Assembly (NCBI RefSeq): GCF_020509005.1
Contig: NC_063015.1
Span: forward strand, 1,798,001 to 1,862,000
Length of the DNA: 64,000 nt
Direction: 5' to 3'
Source of the DNA: Fulvia fulva
Taxonomy: Eukaryota > Ascomycota > Dothideomycetes > Mycosphaerellales > Mycosphaerellaceae
Below are positions 44,008-55,454 of the stretch, piece by piece. The position numbers and the translations under genes are program-made. Every line of letters begins with the position of its first letter. The stretch's first letter is position 1. Under the pieces are notes generated by a model. That model saw only the letters and a program-made list of their open reading frames with translations. It made no database searches and had not been told where the DNA came from.

Positions 44008-45058
44008 TTGGCGGCCGGGCGGGTGTAATTTCACCACAACACACAAATTACAGACACCACCATACCATGAATGAAACCATCGTGGTATTTCCTCTTACCA
44101 CAATTCGCAAGATATACCCCAGGAGTTTTCGCTGCAGTTGCATTGGATGCAAGGACTTTTATTCACGAGAAGAAGGCATGGATCAGGACACGGCGCAAAG
44201 GTCTTTTACACATCGGAGGCGTGGTCATACGGTCTCTGGCGTTGCAAGGCAGCTAGATAGGGCGTTGGGCTCTTGGTTGGCACAGCGAGCGACAGGTAGC
44301 TCGTAGCTCTGCATGCAGAATGATGATACTTCAGAATGACTTTCCTAGCCAATTTCATGTCATGGTCGCTGAACTTACGAGTCGTTCCAGATCTTGCGAT
44401 GTCTTTCCATCATGCTGCAAGTCGCCAGATATGGACGGTGATTGCTGCCTGATTGAAGGCGATGCTAGAGAGGCCGCCGTGGCTGAGCTGGATCTGAGGC
44501 CACACAAGAGGCCTGAGATGACTTCTATTCTGTAGACCATATGCCTGGAGTCGAACATAGCACACCGTGCTTCGAACATAAGTGGTGCGCTGCTGCTGTT
44601 GATTGGGCAGTAGGTTGGTCAGTCAGTAACGCAGACTTGGGGACAGTGCTTGTACGATTTGCATCGCCACTGGGACCAGAGACAACTTGATTTGAGAAGG
44701 GATTGTGCAGTGCACTTCGCTCCGTGCAGTGATTCCGTCACGCGACGAAGTTTCCGCCCAGGCGATGGGAGGGCGACGGGCGTGTTGCCCTTGGTGAGCT
44801 CAGCGCTTCTACTGAGGCTTCTCAACATAAGCCTATCGTGGCCCATCAGTTGCCGGTTTGTTTAATGTTCTCACTTTCACTGCTAGGCACCCCGTCAAGA
44901 TTCGGTCTCATCTGTCACCACCGCAGTCAAGTCTTGGGGCTATAGTTCTCTTTATTACAAAACGAGAAGTCAGCATTAACGCAATCGACTTAGACTCCAT
45001 GTGTCACGACGTAGGCGACGACATCGGCGAGGTGTCCCCAACTGCTGCCGCACTGCGA
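44008..45058. other. Intergenic region, no gene seen
   Basis: About 1.05 kb after the FHA gene. Short frames only, none with a recognisable domain. The 3' UTR of the FHA gene presumably occupies the left part. Confidence 0.5.
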
Positions 45059-45520
45059 CTAATCATGCACGATTGCGCAAAGGGCAAGGTCTGGAAGACT
45101 TGCAATAAATGCAGCCTTCGAACGTACGAATTGTCTTTGATCGCCGGTGATATTTCGTGCTAACACCAGAACAGCCACCAAGACTGCGAGCAGTGCAACA
45201 GCAGTATGATGGTTACGGTCGACTGTCTGGACTGTAAGGAAGAGCAAGAACGCAAGAGGAGGCGGGCGGAGGAAGATGAGGGAGAAGTTGAGCAGGGTGA
45301 AAAGCGACATCGACGCTTCGATAGTGTTGTCCGTGATGAGGAAAAGGACGAGGAAGAAGCTCCAGGTGCTTCTGAGAGAGGATTCACCCAAGAGACCGGG
45401 TGACGCAGGCTTGTCGACCGGGAGCTTGTTGGAGTTGTCGATCATATCGTGTTCGTCCGTTGTGGTGACCGCATTTTCTAGATTGAGCACGAAAGGATGG
45501 CTGTTCTCAATACTTGACAT
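45059..45520 (-). CDS. Doubtful small membrane-protein ORF (153 aa)
   Basis: ATG at 45520. After a polar N-terminus there are three hydrophobic stretches (STWSFFLVLFLI, SLFTLLNFSLIFL through LAFLLFLTV, and ALLAVLVAVLVLA). The opposite strand over the same bases is also suggestive: from the ATG at 44999 a frame with CNKC, CEQC, CLDC and a Lys/Arg/Glu-rich tail runs to 45403 with a single TAA at 45161-45163. Antisense of Glu/Arg-rich coding automatically gives Leu/Phe/Ser-rich peptides, so only one of the two is likely real. I cannot decide. Confidence 0.3.
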   Translation of the reverse strand: MSSIENSHPFVLNLENAVTTTDEHDMIDNSNKLPVDKPASPGLLGESSLRSTWSFFLVLFLITDNTIEASMSLFTLLNFSLIFLRPPPLAFLLFLTVQTVDRNHHTAVALLAVLVAVLVLARNITGDQRQFVRSKAAFIASLPDLALCAIVHD

Positions 45521-45586
45521 TGTTTGTTACACATTCTAAATATCCTCACAAATGCAGCGTCGACATCCCGATAACAGCATGGTACT

Positions 45587-47200
45587 TTACTTGAACTGAT
45601 CCTCCGTCACACCCTTACCCATAGCACTCGTGCTGCTAATACCACCCTGCACCATCTGCAAGAGCCCATCAACATAATTAGCACCAGACCACTTCTGATG
45701 CGTCACAACCTCACACCCCTCCTCCATCTCCGGCTCCTGCACAATCTCGCCATACGCACGCATACCTCTGGCGGCGAAATTCTTCGCGAAGCGATCCGAG
45801 ATCAGAGCAGTGCTGTGCAGACCCGCCAGCGTAATGAACTGCCAGCAGTATCCCAACTTGCCCAGACGAGCAATGTAAGTCTGCTGATCCTCCGCCTTCA
45901 TCGCCGTCTTCCAGTTGAACGATGGGCTCAAGTTGTACGCCAACTTCTGCTCCGGCCAGACGGCGTGCACACCATCGGCAAACTCCTGTGCCTGCGAGAA
46001 GTCGGGGAGTTTGGACTCCATCCAGATCATGTCGGCGTATGGGGCGTAAGCGCAGGCACGCATCACGGCGCACTGGCAGCCGCCCTGGTAGCGGTAGTAA
46101 CCTTCACGGGTTCGTGGGGCGTCCCAGTTGAAGTGCACGTCCACACCAGTCAAGCCCTTTGCGATGGCGCGGGCTTCCGAGTTGGATTTTCCCTTGGCTT
46201 GCTTGTTGAACTCGTCGATGAGGCCTTGCTTGTTGACGTGAACACCGGCATTGACGGTGTCTGCAACGGCCTCGTGGAAGAGCTTCAGGCCTGCTTGAGC
46301 GTTCCAGGCATCTTCGACGGCCTGGAGTTCTGGGCCATATTTGCCTGCGGCCTCAGCCGCCAGCATCAGGTCGTTGAGGGGTTGGAGGGCTGGGTTAGTG
46401 GAGCCGAGGATGTATGGGTGGTCGCGAGGGTCGATGGTGCTGGTGATGAGGGTGGCGGCTTCGGAGTCTGTGCGTGCTACGGCGAGGAGATCAACGCCCA
46501 TAATGTCGGCTTGGGCACGGATGGCTACGAGGCGGTTGATGTGCTCGGCGACTGGGACGAGAACTTTGCCGGCCATGTGGCCGCACTTCTTGGTGCCGGG
46601 CATTTGATCCTCGATGTGGATACCGGCGGCACCCTTCTCGACGAAGAGCTTGGTGAGCTTCATGACTGCAGTCAGACCACCGTGTCCAGTGTCTGCATCT
46701 GCGATGATGGGGCGAAGGAAGTCAGTGTTGGCGGCATTCGCACGGTCTGCTGGTGCCTTGCCGAGACGCTCTTCACGCTGCTTGCGGTCGTGGAACAGCT
46801 GTGCCATGAAGAGATGCTCAACCTTGTTTGGGACTGTGGTGTATGGGTAGTCGGCAAGATCGGGACCTGGTTCGTTTGATGCTGAGGCAGTGCTTGATGA
46901 TTGCCAGCCAGAGACGTAGACAGTGTCCAGGTATTTTGCCATCTGCGTGACCATGACTGGGTCGAGACAGCCGTATGTGAAGCTGACGTCTTTGTTCTGG
47001 AAGCGCTGCTCAACAGTGTTCCAGAGCTTCTTGGCCAAGTCATTGCTTGGGTATTGGATCTTGATTGTGCCACGCTTTGAGACGATCTGCTCAGCAGTGT
47101 ACGGGCGACGAGTGTAGCGCCATCTCGAGTCTGTCCACCACTGCTTCAGGTGCTTGACCTCTTGCTCGAACTGCGACTGTTCTGTGTCTGAGCTGCCCAT
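45587..47200 (-). CDS. icl1: Isocitrate lyase
   Basis: Intronless, 537 aa from the ATG at 47200; the frame extends 26 codons further but begins with TTG, so that part is read as leader. Splits isocitrate into glyoxylate and succinate, the first step of the glyoxylate cycle, needed for growth on acetate and fatty acids and in many plant pathogens for early infection. Seen: [20 protein letters not shown] (21-40), [12 protein letters not shown] (164-175), [19 protein letters not shown] with the catalytic Cys206, and LLAVARTD. The family-typical long insert containing KLFHEAVAD is present. The C-terminus ends EDQFK, not a canonical SKL signal; fungal enzymes are usually glyoxysomal/peroxisomal, so import may rely on other signals. 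The 2-kb region upstream may carry carbon-source control. Confidence 0.96.
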   Translation of the reverse strand: MGSSDTEQSQFEQEVKHLKQWWTDSRWRYTRRPYTAEQIVSKRGTIKIQYPSNDLAKKLWNTVEQRFQNKDVSFTYGCLDPVMVTQMAKYLDTVYVSGWQSSSTASASNEPGPDLADYPYTTVPNKVEHLFMAQLFHDRKQREERLGKAPADRANAANTDFLRPIIADADTGHGGLTAVMKLTKLFVEKGAAGIHIEDQMPGTKKCGHMAGKVLVPVAEHINRLVAIRAQADIMGVDLLAVARTDSEAATLITSTIDPRDHPYILGSTNPALQPLNDLMLAAEAAGKYGPELQAVEDAWNAQAGLKLFHEAVADTVNAGVHVNKQGLIDEFNKQAKGKSNSEARAIAKGLTGVDVHFNWDAPRTREGYYRYQGGCQCAVMRACAYAPYADMIWMESKLPDFSQAQEFADGVHAVWPEQKLAYNLSPSFNWKTAMKAEDQQTYIARLGKLGYCWQFITLAGLHSTALISDRFAKNFAARGMRAYGEIVQEPEMEEGCEVVTHQKWSGANYVDGLLQMVQGGISSTSAMGKGVTEDQFK

Positions 47201-49240
47201 TGCTGCGACTGGATCGGTGGAGGCTGGAGGGAAGACGGAAGAGATTTGGGAAGAGATCTGAGCCGCGATCTGCCTCAAACGTTCCGCCAGCGTGTAAGAT
47301 GCGCTGAAGCGATATAAGTGCTGGTCTTGATGCGTGTCCTGAAGTTACAGGTATGTTGATGATGTCTCCAAGGAAGAGAAACAGAAGAAGTCAGTCTTCG
47401 AAGAGGGGAATGACTTTGCTGGACGTCACGTCACAGCACAGGCTTTGCTACCGAAGCCTTCTATAACCATCAAAGCTCAAAGCAATGGGTCTCTGACCAG
47501 TCAGCCGATGTCGCCCGGGCTCCTGCCAATGGGCCAGAGTGTATGGCGTGGCTAACAGGCTGGCTGCTCTGTCTGGCCGAGGGAATCATATGAGAGTTGT
47601 GTGTACTGAGCAAGCCTCGGATGAACGGACGTCCATGACTGGACTGACTTGAACGATCAAGCTGACTTGCCGCTGCCGCAGACGGTTGCTACCGAGACCG
47701 GGGGCTAGAACCTAGCGCGCTGATGTCGATCATGCAGGTGCCTCCGAGGCACGCGAGGCTCAAAGAGTTTTGTTGGTGTCGCTGATATGCGTGAACTCCA
47801 CGCGTTGTTGCTGACTGGGCATCACGGGCATGTCCTCTGTGTGCTTCCAAGTGCTTGCAGCTTGTTTCTTCCGAGCTGCCCCGAATCTATGGCGGGCCAG
47901 TCCGCTTCTCCTTTCTGGCTCCAAGGTTCGAAAGCCGGAGCGCAGTTGTTTCGTGAATGACTGCACTCCCATGTGGATGACGTCCAGCACCGACCAGCGT
48001 CATCTACATGGCCTGGAGCGGCACTCGACGCAGGCACTCGACGATGCCGTATACAAGTCTCAACGACCGGCCGGAAGACAAGGGCACGAGATGAGGTGCG
48101 GCCGCAGCTGTGGCATCGTGTCGCCAAGTCGCTGCCACATGTCGAATGTAAGGTAGGGCTTCTTCGACTCGTGCTGGCTCCGCGACACCAGCGTACATGT
48201 ACCTACCAGCCTACCGTCGTGGAGGAAGGTCCAGCTCTTTGCCAGGGAGTTGAGACGCACTTCAGTCGTCCATTTGGTAAGCCGTCCGGGTTGTTTCACC
48301 GCGCCAAGCACCCATCAATGCTGTCAGCAGCCACGACAGCGCGGGAGGAGCACAGCTCGTGATGGTGAGTCGGTGTTGGAGGTACCAAGCAATATTGCAC
48401 GCCATGTACTCCCGACTACCATCCAGATCTGTTTTTCTCTCATTCTTGCCAAGGGCCGAAATCGGCATCGTCGCTCAGCTCTTCAACTTCAACTCCATCA
48501 CCCGCTTGACTTGCGGTGATGCGAAACCACGATACAAACAGCACACACAGGCGCCCTCATGACTCATCAAGCATACGCCTGTCGGACTGCAACGCGAGAG
48601 GCAAATGGACGCAGGAGATCTGCCACGCTTCGACGACTAGCATCAGTGGCGCACAAACAAACAACTCTTAGTCTGGCAGGTGCTCGGAATATCGGCACTC
48701 TTCCTCAAGGTCTCCAGTGCGGCATGTGTACCGCGTGATGGACTGCTATCCTATCGATGCAGCAGTACTTGTCGCAATCCGACATGTTTGATGGGATTGC
48801 GAAGCACACCACCGCCTTGCTGCTCTATTGGTTATGTGGCATTCGACATCAGCGACAGGCCCAGAGGTATCGAGAACAACTGATGGAAGCTAACAGCAGC
48901 GTCCCTGGGCCCGTCGCCCTAGTGGCATCTTGCATGCATTCCGCTGTTTGCTCAACCGAAGCAGATCGCTTGTCCTCTTGCCGGCGGCAAAAATTGCCCA
49001 AGGAAGAGCTCTCCACCTGTAGGGCAGGTACTTCGAGTTTCACCGCACAGTCATTACTCTGCAAAACATCACTCTGAGCGGACAAATTGGAGGTAGGAGC
49101 ATTGGTCTTCACTTTCAACTCAGACTTCGAGCATCCCCACTCTACGCCGTCGGTACATCGTTGTTCAATGCCACCGCCACTGCCACCGCCACCGCCACCG
49201 TTTACAACAGTTTTGTACTGCTAGAGGATAGCGGTTAACC
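47201..49240. other. Long intergenic region, icl1 promoter side
   Basis: About 2.04 kb between divergent icl1 and the DHA1 transporter. Frames up to about 130 codons exist on both strands (for example 47973-48362 plus) but they overlap each other, lack domains and look like noise. It must contain the promoters of both genes. Confidence 0.55.
49171..49200. repeat. CCACCG/CCACTG microsatellite
   Basis: Five hexamer units, one varying as CCACTG, about 40 bp before the transporter ATG and so probably in its 5' leader. Confidence 0.85.
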
Positions 49241-51250
49241 ATGGATCCGGAGAAATCGACAGAGAAGGAGGTCATGAACATCTCCGCACGAAGAGCGTCT
49301 GTGATGACGGTCGAGGCGCCATTATCTCCAACATCGACATCATCAGAAGACAGCATACCATTGGCGTCAAGGCCATCTCTACGATCACATCACAGTCAAG
49401 ACTATCCCGCTGCCCTGACCCGATATCTGTCACATGCTTCATCAGCGAACGCCGTCGGTGGCGTTGTGAACCCGCTCGATAGATCATGGACCGCAGGAAC
49501 GACTGGTACGCAGGACATGGCATACGAAGTTGACTTCGAGGAAGGCGAGATGGGCAATCCTCAAAACTGGTCGCTGCTCTATAAGGGAATCATCATATTA
49601 ATCTTCAGCTACGCCACGACATGCACAGTCTTGTATTCGACCTCGTACACAAGTGCCATCCCTGGCATGAGGGAAGAATTCGGCATAGACGAGACCTTGG
49701 GTATCATGGGCGTAACGACATATCTGCTAGGCATGGCCACTGGATCTGTTGTCCTCGCGCCTCTCAGTGAGATGTACGGAAGAAGACCTATCTACCTCAT
49801 TGTGATGGCTCTCTTCGTTGTGTTCGTCATTCCTTGCGCAGTCGCGAAAAACATGGCCACGATTCTGGTTGCTCGATTCCTGGGCGCTTTCTGTGCAGCA
49901 GCTATGATCAGTAACGCGCCTGGCACGGTCAACGATATAGTGGACGGCGACCACAGAGCTCTTGCGTTCAGTGTATGGTCCATCGGGCCAATGAACGGAC
50001 CAGTCATTGGTCCTGTCGTCGGTGGATTTGTCTACCAGTATCTCGGCTGGCGGTGGACGAATTGGGTCGTGGTGATAGTCAGCGCTGTGGCTTGGGTCGT
50101 TGTTGCGATAGTTCCGGAGACATACGCCCCGGCGCTTTTACGACGACGAGCGCGCAAACAACGGCAAGAAAGTGGGAACGAGAAGTACTGGAGCAGATAC
50201 GACGATACGCAGAAGTTTTGGTCGCTCCTCAAGGTCAACCTATCAAGACCATTCGTTTTGACAGTTACGGAGCCGATTTGGTAAGATATTACTCCTGCAC
50301 CAGTATTCATGATGCTAACAGTGTCACAGCCTATTCTGGGACGTGTATATCGCACTCGTCTACGGAGTTCTCTATCTCTGCTTCGTGGCATACCCAATCG
50401 TCTTCTCCGAGATGCGTGGCTGGAGCTCAGGGTTCACTGGACTGGCCTTCTCAGGTATTGGTGTTGGTGGCATGATCGTGATCGTCAGCGAGCCACTCAT
50501 TCGAAAGATGGTCAACGCCCACAAGAAGGACCCGGAAACAGACAAACCGTATCCAGAAGCCATGGTCAGTGTCATTTGCATCGCATCGATCCTCATTCCA
50601 GTCGGAGAACTTTGGTTTGCATGGACATGTACACCTAACGTACACTGGATCTGGCCCATCCTCGCGGGTATCCCATTTGGGATGGGTAAGTAATTCGAAG
50701 GACAGAAGGCATCGTCTGTCTGACACATGCGCGCGGCATCCCCAGCTTAGTCGCGGTTGCTGAGACATTGCCACGTGGTGTTCGAGCATGGCTAACACCC
50801 TTCTGTTTAGGTAACGCCGGAGTTTTCATTTACGCCTCCAACTATCTCGTACAATCATACGGGATATACGCAGCCTCGGCACTCGCTGGAAACGCGGTCC
50901 TTCGTTCAATCATGGGCGCTACACTACCGCTGGCGGGTCCCTCGCTATATGCGACACTGGGCGCGAACTGGGCGGGCACATTGCTCGGACTGCTAGAGAT
51001 GATCTGCATACCTATTCCGTTCATATTCTACAAGTACGGACATAAGATCAGAGAGAAGAGTGCACTGATTCGGCAAATGTCGGAGGACCAGAGACGGAGA
51101 GAGGCGAGGCAGAAGAGAGCGGCGGACAAGGTCGTGAAGGGTGCGGAGGCAGAGGCTGCGACGGGTGCGCCGATGGAGACTGTTGTTGCAGTCGATGAAG
51201 CACTGGATGTTGAGAAAGGTGTAGGGAAGCAAGGCGTCCGCGAGGTATAG
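49241..51250 (+). CDS. MFS transporter, DHA1 family (polyamine/multidrug type)
   Basis: Three exons: 49241-50280, 50330-50685 and 50811-51250, with introns of 49 and 125 nt (GTAAGA...CACAG; GTAAGT...TTTAG). Product 611 aa. The ~110-residue cytosolic N-terminus is Ser/Thr-rich, then NPQNWSLLYKGIII starts the membrane domain. Motif A is PLSEMYGRRPIYL and the DHA1 motif C is GPMNGPVIGPVVGGF, followed by GWRWTNWV. The loop between helices 6 and 7 holds an Arg/Lys-rich stretch. Exon 2 carries VYGVLYLCFVAYPIVF; exon 3 has GNAGVFIYASNYLVQSYG, typical of the yeast Tpo/Flu1-like group. Known: these are plasma-membrane proton antiporters exporting drugs or polyamines. Substrate unknown here. Confidence 0.92.
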
Positions 51251-51696
51251 TTTGAGATGATGCATTGTTTCGAGCACAGCGGTGACGTTCATGGAGATGC
51301 AAAATGCCACGATCGTTCAAGACTGGCGGGGACATTGTTACACAGCATAGATGGCGAGATGCTAAGCATCGGGATAAGCTACGAAGTAATGCGTTATGAT
51401 TGATGCATCTAAGTTGTTGTTCTGTGGCCTGATCGCTTGGTGGTTCTCTCTACAGCCATTAAAATCTAGGTACTTTGATTGCTCAGGTCCCAATGCTTGC
51501 TGGAAGAGCATATGCCGACATCGTACAGAACATTTCGACGTGTTCGATTGCTATTCGGCGCCTGTCTTTGCGACTGCACGCTTATCAATACATACAGCAA
51601 CGCCGATCTTCTCCGCAGGAAAAGGAAGATCGTGACCCGCGCATTGCTTGTCAAGCTCGTGAGATAGCAAGCATTAATGGCAGAACGACTCGGTCT
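51251..51696. other. Short convergent intergenic region
   Basis: 446 bp between convergent genes, expected to hold two 3' UTRs. Small frames on both strands show nothing recognisable. Confidence 0.5.
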
Positions 51697-52767
51697 TCAC
51701 AGCGTCGCTTTCCCATTTGAGCTGTGCAGATGCTGCCAGATCGAGACATGATCATTACCCTTCGTCGATTCATGAGTTCGACTCGGCAAGAAGCGCTCGA
51801 CCTTGACGAGTGCAGCATCGCTCTGGCCATTGCTCTGATCCTGCACGACGACCCCAGCTTCGTCATACTTCACTTGCTCACCAGGTCGACGGAGCAGCTG
51901 TTCGAAGAGCTCAGGCGTCACTCCGTGAGGTGGTCCACCTTGCTTCGGGTCCTTGCCCAACGGCCACTCCAGACAGATAAGATTCCCAGTAGGGCCAAGC
52001 AGCTGGCTCATCCGCTTTGCCCAGCGCGGTCTCAGGTCTGGCGGCAACGCACATAAGAAGGTGTAGTCGAAGATGACATCAAAGTCTGCACCACCAGTCT
52101 CCTCCTGGAAGTCATCTTTGAAGAAGTCCTGGAGGAGCACGTTCGCCTCGCCACGACCAGTTTTGGCATTGTGAACGGCGTATCGCTCGTCTGCTGGCAC
52201 CTCATTCTGGATTCGCTTAGCAGCCTCGACAGCTGTGGGCGCTGCGTCGAGGCCGTAGGTGTCATAGCCTAGCGATGCCAACAAGAAGACATCGTAGCCA
52301 CTTCCGCAGCCGGGCACGAGTGCCCTCTTTCGAGTCTGGGAGCTGTCGTCCTTAGTCGCTGAGCCAAAGATCTCATGTTTATCGGCGATGGCATCCTTCA
52401 AAGCAAGACTGGGGCCGTTCTTGTCCCATGGCGTCTGCTTCTTTTGCCATGCCTCGTCCCATTTCTTCGTCAGATCCTCCTCGGGCTGATCCAGGAACTG
52501 CTGTCGAAGCTTCTCACGAGCATCTTGCGGGAAAGTGCCTGCCATGATCTCACTGTCGTCGAGCTTCAGTACGTCGCCTGCTTGTAAGAAAGGTCGATTG
52601 ACTGGCTTGAGTGGTGTCGTCGTCCTGCCGGCAGTAGAGAATGATCTTGTTGCGAGATGATTGTGTGCGCAAGAGACTCCAGTACGACGGATACCAGACG
52701 GCAGGGGTATTTGTGCTGCGACAAGTCGACGTGAGGTTATGATGGCCAGGATACGAAGCTTCCGCAT
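51697..52767 (-). CDS. TPMT-family thiol/thiocyanate S-methyltransferase
   Basis: Single exon, 356 aa with an ATG at 52767. Residues 1-50 are Arg/Ser/Thr-rich with almost no acid (RKLRILAIITSRRLVAAQ), a likely mitochondrial presequence. The second ATG, at codon 75 (MAGTFPQDAREKLRQQF), would give a cytosolic form starting where most relatives start. Seen: WDEAWQKKQTPWDKNGPSLAL (103-123), the TPMT-type N-terminal signature, and SAM motif I LVPGCGSGYDVFLLA (150-164) with an acidic Asp174 at the end of beta-2. FDVIFDYTFLCALPP and LICLEWPLGKDPKQGGPPHG complete the TPMT family pattern. Known: relatives methylate thiols, thiocyanate or halides using S-adenosylmethionine. The exact substrate cannot be read from the sequence. 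Confidence 0.88.
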   Translation of the reverse strand: MRKLRILAIITSRRLVAAQIPLPSGIRRTGVSCAHNHLATRSFSTAGRTTTPLKPVNRPFLQAGDVLKLDDSEIMAGTFPQDAREKLRQQFLDQPEEDLTKKWDEAWQKKQTPWDKNGPSLALKDAIADKHEIFGSATKDDSSQTRKRALVPGCGSGYDVFLLASLGYDTYGLDAAPTAVEAAKRIQNEVPADERYAVHNAKTGRGEANVLLQDFFKDDFQEETGGADFDVIFDYTFLCALPPDLRPRWAKRMSQLLGPTGNLICLEWPLGKDPKQGGPPHGVTPELFEQLLRRPGEQVKYDEAGVVVQDQSNGQSDAALVKVERFLPSRTHESTKGNDHVSIWQHLHSSNGKATL

Positions 52768-53412
52768 TTCCTTGGTTGATCACTCAGCAGGAAAGTGTAA
52801 CGGAGGAATCATGTCATCTCGCTATTGCATATACTGCTGCATGTAACATCATTATCATGACTTTCTTGACCACAATTAGCATGTTGTCGAGATTGTACAC
52901 ACAAACATGGGCCATGTAGCATTATGTCAGCGCCTTCCTCCCATCTCACGCTCAAGGGACCCTTGTCCATCAGAAAGCCCACGCCGATCTCGCTTTGCCT
53001 CGGGCAACCATCCACGCCATCTCAGGCGAACCACTCACTACTCCACCCAAGCATTCTGAGCAGCACGGCATTCGGCACCTCTAGACTCACACTTCTGCTG
53101 CCGCTTCTGCACGTCGCCGCCGCCTCGCAGCAACTACTATCGCTGACTACTATGATGATGCACCGTAGCGCCTGCTACAACTACCGCTCGTACCGCAGCT
53201 GAAATCGTGGAGTATGATGCCGTGTGCCGTTGAAGGAAGGTAGGTGTTATTCTCGTTCACATGGTTAGATCCTGCTGTGTTCTTCTTCGTCAACACATGT
53301 ACTCTGTATCGACGCGTTCTCTGCTTTGGCTTCGCGGTGGCAAGGACCCTCCTTTGGAGCTTTGCCGAAAAGCAGCGGCTTCAACGATTCTCACCGAACA
53401 ACACTTTCCAGG
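52768..53412. promoter_or_regulatory. Divergent intergenic region, methyltransferase / DHA1 transporter
   Basis: 645 bp between divergent ATGs. Open frames at 52924-53202 and 53244-53468 (plus) have no domain; the second overlaps the transporter start in another frame. It should contain both promoters. Confidence 0.5.
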
Positions 53413-55419
53413 ATGGCCATAGACCAAGAGGAAGGCGTCGAGACAGGCTCTGTGGAGAAAGACCTTGATAGAACCGATCCAGACTCTCCCTCAGATGCAG
53501 AGTCACCCCTTCCCAGCAGAACGCACACAGCCATCACGAAGGAACCCGACATAACAACCACCGCAGCACCACCTTCAAACACCGAAGACATCCTCAAACT
53601 GCCCCACCGCGGCCGTCAAGAATCACACGCAACCCGCGCAACCTCGCACTCTTCCCGCTCGTCCCAGGACTCCCAACGCACAGTCTCCGAAAACCACTAC
53701 GACCACCAAATTCCACCCCATCACACTCGCTCACGTAGCTGCGCCCAATCCAGCGCCCCTTCAGTGCGCCCAACCGCCATCAAAGTCCCCAAATCCGAGC
53801 GCCGCGGCCTCCTCGCCCGGTTCTGCGTGATTGACGAAGTAACCAACGCCTGGGACTACACGAAGCGCATGAAATGGATTGTCACAGCAATCGTCGCGTT
53901 AGCAGGTGCAGCCGCACCCATGGGTTCCTCCATCGTGCTGCCGGCGCTTATCGATATTGCTGCGGACTTCAACAGTACAGCCACGATAGTAAATTTGAGC
54001 GTGGCGATGTACATGCTGTCCATGTCAATTTTTCCGTTATGGTGGAGTTCTTTTAGCGAGACGCTGGGGCGGAGGACGATTTACGTTGTCAGTTTCTTCT
54101 TGTTCTTGGTTTTCAACATTCTGGGGGCGGTCAGTACGAGTATTGGGATGTTTGTGGTTATGAGGGTACTGAGTGGTGGAGCGGCGGCGAGTGTGCAGGC
54201 TGTTGGCGCGGGGACCATTGCAGATGTGTGGGAGACGAAGGAGAGGGGCAGAGCCATGGGAATGTTCTATCTGGGACCGCTGGTAAGTGATCGAAGGCGT
54301 GGGGGCATGAGAAGAGACATGCTCGCGCTTCTCTCCACGCTCAGCAGCCGGTGCTGATATAATGTGGCTCATTTCTCGAGTATAACTAACAGTCTGATCT
54401 TGTAGTGCGGACCTCTTCTCTCGCCAATCCTGGGTGGTGTACTGGCGCAAACGCTGGGTTGGAGATCTGCCCAGTGGTTCCTGGCCATATTCGCTGGTCT
54501 TTTATGGATCTTCGTCGTTCTTTGCTTGCCAGAGACCTTGCGGAAGCGCAGATCCCTAGCAGCTGAGGCCGAGCAACAAGCTGCCATGGCCGAGGAAGTT
54601 TTCGATGAGAAGGGCAACCCGAGACCTACGCTGAATCGGACGACTACGACACAATCAGTGCACATCAAGACGAAGAAGTATCTGGTGATGGCGAGGCGAG
54701 TCTTCATTGATCCACTCCGGATCGTGCTCTATCTGCAATTTCCTGCCGTGGCGATCTTGGTGTTGTACGCGTCAGTGGCATTCGGTGCACTGTACATCCT
54801 TAATGTCAGCGTGCAACAGACCTTCTCGGCGGCTCCTTATCACTACGGCAGTATCATTGTCGGTTGCCTTTACATACCAAACAGCGCGGGCTACTTCCTC
54901 TCGAGCGTGTTCGGCGGCAGGTGGGTCGATCGCATCATGCATCGCGAAGCTAGAAAAGCCGGTCGTTACGACGAAAAAGGGCGGCTGCAATTCATTCCGG
55001 AAGACAGGATGAAAGAAAACGCGTGGTTGGGCGCTATCGTCTTTCCGTGTGCTCTGTTCGCTTACGGTTGGTTTGCAGAGAAGGGGATCAATGTTGCTGC
55101 GCCATTGGTAGCAAACTTCTTCTTTGGCATAGGATCGATGCTGATCTTCGCGCTGGTGACGACCATGCTCACGGAGTTCATGCCAAGGAAAGCTTCGAGT
55201 GGCATAGCCCTCAACAACTTCGTGAGGAACATCTTCTCCTGCGTAGGATCAGTAGTGACCGAGCCACTGATAGTTGCCATCGGCAATAGATGGCTCTTCC
55301 TAGGACTGGGAGTCGTAGCGATCGTGGCTGGATGTCTCACCATTTGGGCCATGAAGCGATTTGGTCCACAATGGAGGATATCAATGGATAAGCGCATCGA
55401 AAAGGCGATGGGCGATTGA
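53413..55419 (+). CDS. MFS transporter, DHA1 family (Qdr3/Dtr1-like)
   Basis: Two exons, 53413-54282 and 54406-55419, with a 123-nt intron (GTAAGT...CTTGTAG, branch ATAACTAAC). Product 627 aa. The frame extends 29 codons upstream of the ATG but only to TTG. The N-terminal ~170 residues are disordered and rich in Ser, Pro, His and Arg, then TKRMKWIVTAIVALAGAAAPMGSSIVLPAL begins the transporter. Seen: the motif A region SSFSETLGRRTIYVVSF, the motif C-like GPLCGPLLSPILGG across the splice site, GWRSAQWF, and LCLPETLRKR. The domain order and the KNAWLG-like loop (RMKENAWLGAIVFP) are typical of fungal Qdr3/Dtr1 relatives, which export drugs, polyamines or bisformyl dityrosine. Ends 35 bp from the convergent Mediator gene. 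Confidence 0.9.
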
Positions 55420-55454
55420 GCTTTGCGAACTGGGTATCCTTTCTACAACAGAGC

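Noticed and set aside
45698..46879. 393-codon plus-strand ORF opposite isocitrate lyase
   Set aside because: Antisense of a strongly supported enzyme gene; composition reflects codon bias of the real strand.
47822..48519. Overlapping ORFs on both strands between icl1 and the first transporter
   Set aside because: Mutually overlapping, domain-free, no splice support.
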